Below are positions 5,856 to 6,692 of a stretch of DNA of 6,692 bases, piece after piece. The translations under genes were made by a program, and so were the position numbers. The first letter of the stretch is position 1, and every line of letters begins with the position of its first letter. The stretch is taken from the NCBI GenBank assembly GCA_043778315.1, contig JAYWGJ010000195.1, positions 1 to 6,692 on the forward strand, given 5' to 3'. The notes below the pieces were generated by a model. That model saw only the letters and a program-made list of their open reading frames with translations. It made no database searches and was not told where the DNA came from. The stretch comes from JBEEMU01 sp043778315. GTDB taxonomy: Bacteria > Bacteroidota > Bacteroidia > Chitinophagales > Saprospiraceae.

Positions 5856-6461
5856 GGCTAAAATAGGCAATTTATATTCACATTCCAATAAAAATTCTAT
5901 TGCTTCTATCTGCCGTTTCGCTGCCGCAATGCTTTCTGCCCAAGTGTATAAGCCGTGCGCGGAGAGCAAAAAGGCTTGCATCGTAGGCTGTTTTGTTTGC
6001 CAATAAGTGTCTATATCCGCGCTCAATGCAATCATATTCTGCGAATTTGCGAATATTGGTATGGTAAAATTAGCTTCATGAGTAGTGATATTTTCTATGG
6101 CTTTTAATAATTCATAATCTTTAATATTAACTGCATTTTTGTACTTTTTAGACAATATAGTATTGTAAATACTGTGTGTATGCAATATACATTTGGCTTT
6201 TGGTGCATTTTTGTAAATCAAACAATGCAGCAATGTTTCGGCAGAAGTGCGGCGCGTATCTGCTATCGGCGCGCCGTCGGCGGTGACGTGTATCAAATGC
6301 TCAGGCGCGAAAATGGCTTTATCAACGCCGCTTTCCGAAATATAAAAATCGCTATCCGCCTCCGATACTCGAAACGAGTAGTTAGATGACGTAGCAGGCG
6401 CGTAGCCTTTTTGGTACAAAAAATGTACCGCGTCGGTGAGTTCTTTTTTTAGGTTTTCCAA
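5853..6461 (-). CDS. mtnB: methylthioribulose-1-phosphate dehydratase
   Basis: MtnB dehydrates 5-methylthioribulose 1-phosphate to 2,3-diketo-5-methylthiopentyl 1-phosphate in the methionine salvage pathway, a cytoplasmic zinc enzyme of the class II aldolase/adducin fold. The 202-residue length is normal. Motifs in order are GYAPATSSNYSFR (19-31), ISESGVDK (41-48), SAETLLHCLIY (73-83, catalytic Glu75), CILHTHSIYN (91-100, zinc ligands His94 and His96) and SAHGLYTWAES (167-177, third zinc ligand His169). The ATSSNYS and HTHSIYN wording fits MtnB better than fuculose-phosphate aldolase or ribulose-phosphate 4-epimerase. The start must be TTG at 6459-6461: an in-frame TAA lies two codons upstream and the first in-frame ATG is Met143. 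The leader is A-rich with no Shine-Dalgarno sequence. No other mtn gene is visible. A TATCTTTG box lies 34 bases upstream, and an inverted repeat further upstream may regulate it. Confidence 0.9.
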   Translation of the reverse strand: MENLKKELTDAVHFLYQKGYAPATSSNYSFRVSEADSDFYISESGVDKAIFAPEHLIHVTADGAPIADTRRTSAETLLHCLIYKNAPKAKCILHTHSIYNTILSKKYKNAVNIKDYELLKAIENITTHEANFTIPIFANSQNMIALSADIDTYWQTKQPTMQAFLLSAHGLYTWAESIAAAKRQIEAIEFLLECEYKLPILA

Positions 6462-6494
6462 TTTTTATACCCTAATATACTTAGTTTCCAATGA

Positions 6495-6502
6495 CAAAGA
6501 TA
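6495..6502 (-). promoter_or_regulatory. candidate -7 element for mtnB
   Basis: The minus-strand reading is TATCTTTG, an exact TAnnTTTG match, 34 bases before the mtnB TTG start, giving a leader of roughly 27 bases. The expected -33 position is only A/T-rich (ATTTATA). The element lies about 50-80 bp from the oppositely oriented promoter at 6551-6582, so the spacer is probably a divergent promoter region. Confidence 0.55.
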
Positions 6503-6546
6503 GTACTTTTATTATGTTTTATAAATATTTTATATCCATATATTTT

Positions 6547-6572
6547 CCTTTTTGGTACTTTCACCAAAAAGG
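6547..6572. promoter_or_regulatory. perfect 10-bp inverted repeat, candidate operator
   Basis: CCTTTTTGGT (6547-6556) and ACCAAAAAGG (6563-6572) are exact inverted repeats with a six-base spacer. The left arm contains the -33 TTTG of the rightward promoter, and the right arm ends two bases before its -7 box, so a bound dimer would block polymerase. The site lies 86 bases upstream of mtnB. A terminator reading is less likely because no gene ends nearby. Confidence 0.6.
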
Positions 6573-6582
6573 CATACCTTTG
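6551..6582 (+). promoter_or_regulatory. rightward Bacteroidota-type promoter
   Basis: TTTG at 6551-6554 and TACCTTTG at 6575-6582 are separated by 20 bp, matching both the -33/-7 consensus and the spacing of the primary sigma factor of Bacteroidota. This is the best promoter in the window. Transcription should start near 6588-6590 and proceed to the right, out of the window. Confidence 0.7.
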
Positions 6583-6586
6583 TCAT

Positions 6587-6692
6587 ATGAAAATGAATAA
6601 TAGAAGGCAAAGGTCTTTTAAACATATTAGCGTTAGTCTAAAAATATCCACACGTCGAGAAAATCCGCAAAATTTAATGATGTGTATATGGG
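6587..6692 (+). CDS. possible start of a plus-strand gene, cut by the window end
   Basis: From ATG 6587 a frame of 35 codons stays open to the window end, starting MKMNNRRQRSFKHISVS and rich in Arg, Asn and Lys. I recognise no family. The ATG falls at or before the expected transcription start, so translation from it would be leaderless. Later in-frame ATGs at 6593, 6677 and 6680 are alternatives. It may equally be an untranslated leader of a gene starting beyond the window. Confidence 0.25.
   Translation, partial: MKMNNRRQRSFKHISVSLKISTRRENPQNLMMCIW

Noticed and set aside
1..6692. tRNA, rRNA, CRISPR array or insertion sequence
   Set aside because: No cloverleaf with a TTCGA-type loop, no rRNA core sequence, no regularly spaced repeats and no transposase or terminal inverted repeats were recognised by reading.

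Overview
The window looks like chromosomal DNA of a member of the Bacteroidota. Three things point there. A secreted nuclease ends in a type IX secretion (Por) C-terminal sorting domain, which is restricted to this phylum. Promoter-like elements of the form TAnnTTTG precede several genes. Start codons are preceded by A-rich leaders rather than Shine-Dalgarno sequences. Genus cannot be fixed from sequence alone.

Left part, plus strand: the last 118 codons of a 4-alpha-glucanotransferase (malQ, GH77) run in from outside the window. A small two-helix membrane protein of unknown function follows 12 bases later. Positions 649-1179 hold no intact gene. They contain a decayed xisH-like gene (amber codon plus probable frameshift, about 750-1009), a short hairpin and a 12-bp perfect palindrome just upstream of the next gene.

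Middle, plus strand: a complete arginine deiminase (arcA) with all catalytic residues is followed after 34 bases by a complete 8-amino-7-oxononanoate synthase-like PLP enzyme (bioF). Neither has its usual pathway partners here. The two may be co-transcribed, but no shared function is evident.

Right part, minus strand, convergent with the above: mtnB (methylthioribulose-1-phosphate dehydratase, methionine salvage, TTG start) comes first, then a secreted endonuclease I with a type IX sorting domain, then a secreted protein with a lysine/proline-rich linker and a C-terminal beta-rich domain. Each of the three has its own plausible -7 element, so they may be separately transcribed rather than one operon.

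Right edge: a divergent plus-strand promoter (TTTG, 20 bp, TACCTTTG) carries a perfect 10-bp inverted repeat that could be an operator shared with mtnB. Only a short, doubtful reading frame follows before the window ends. No RNA gene, insertion sequence or CRISPR array was recognised. The genes are mostly ordinary. The most informative oddities are the xisH relic, the two palindromes at promoters and the uncharacterised secreted two-domain protein.
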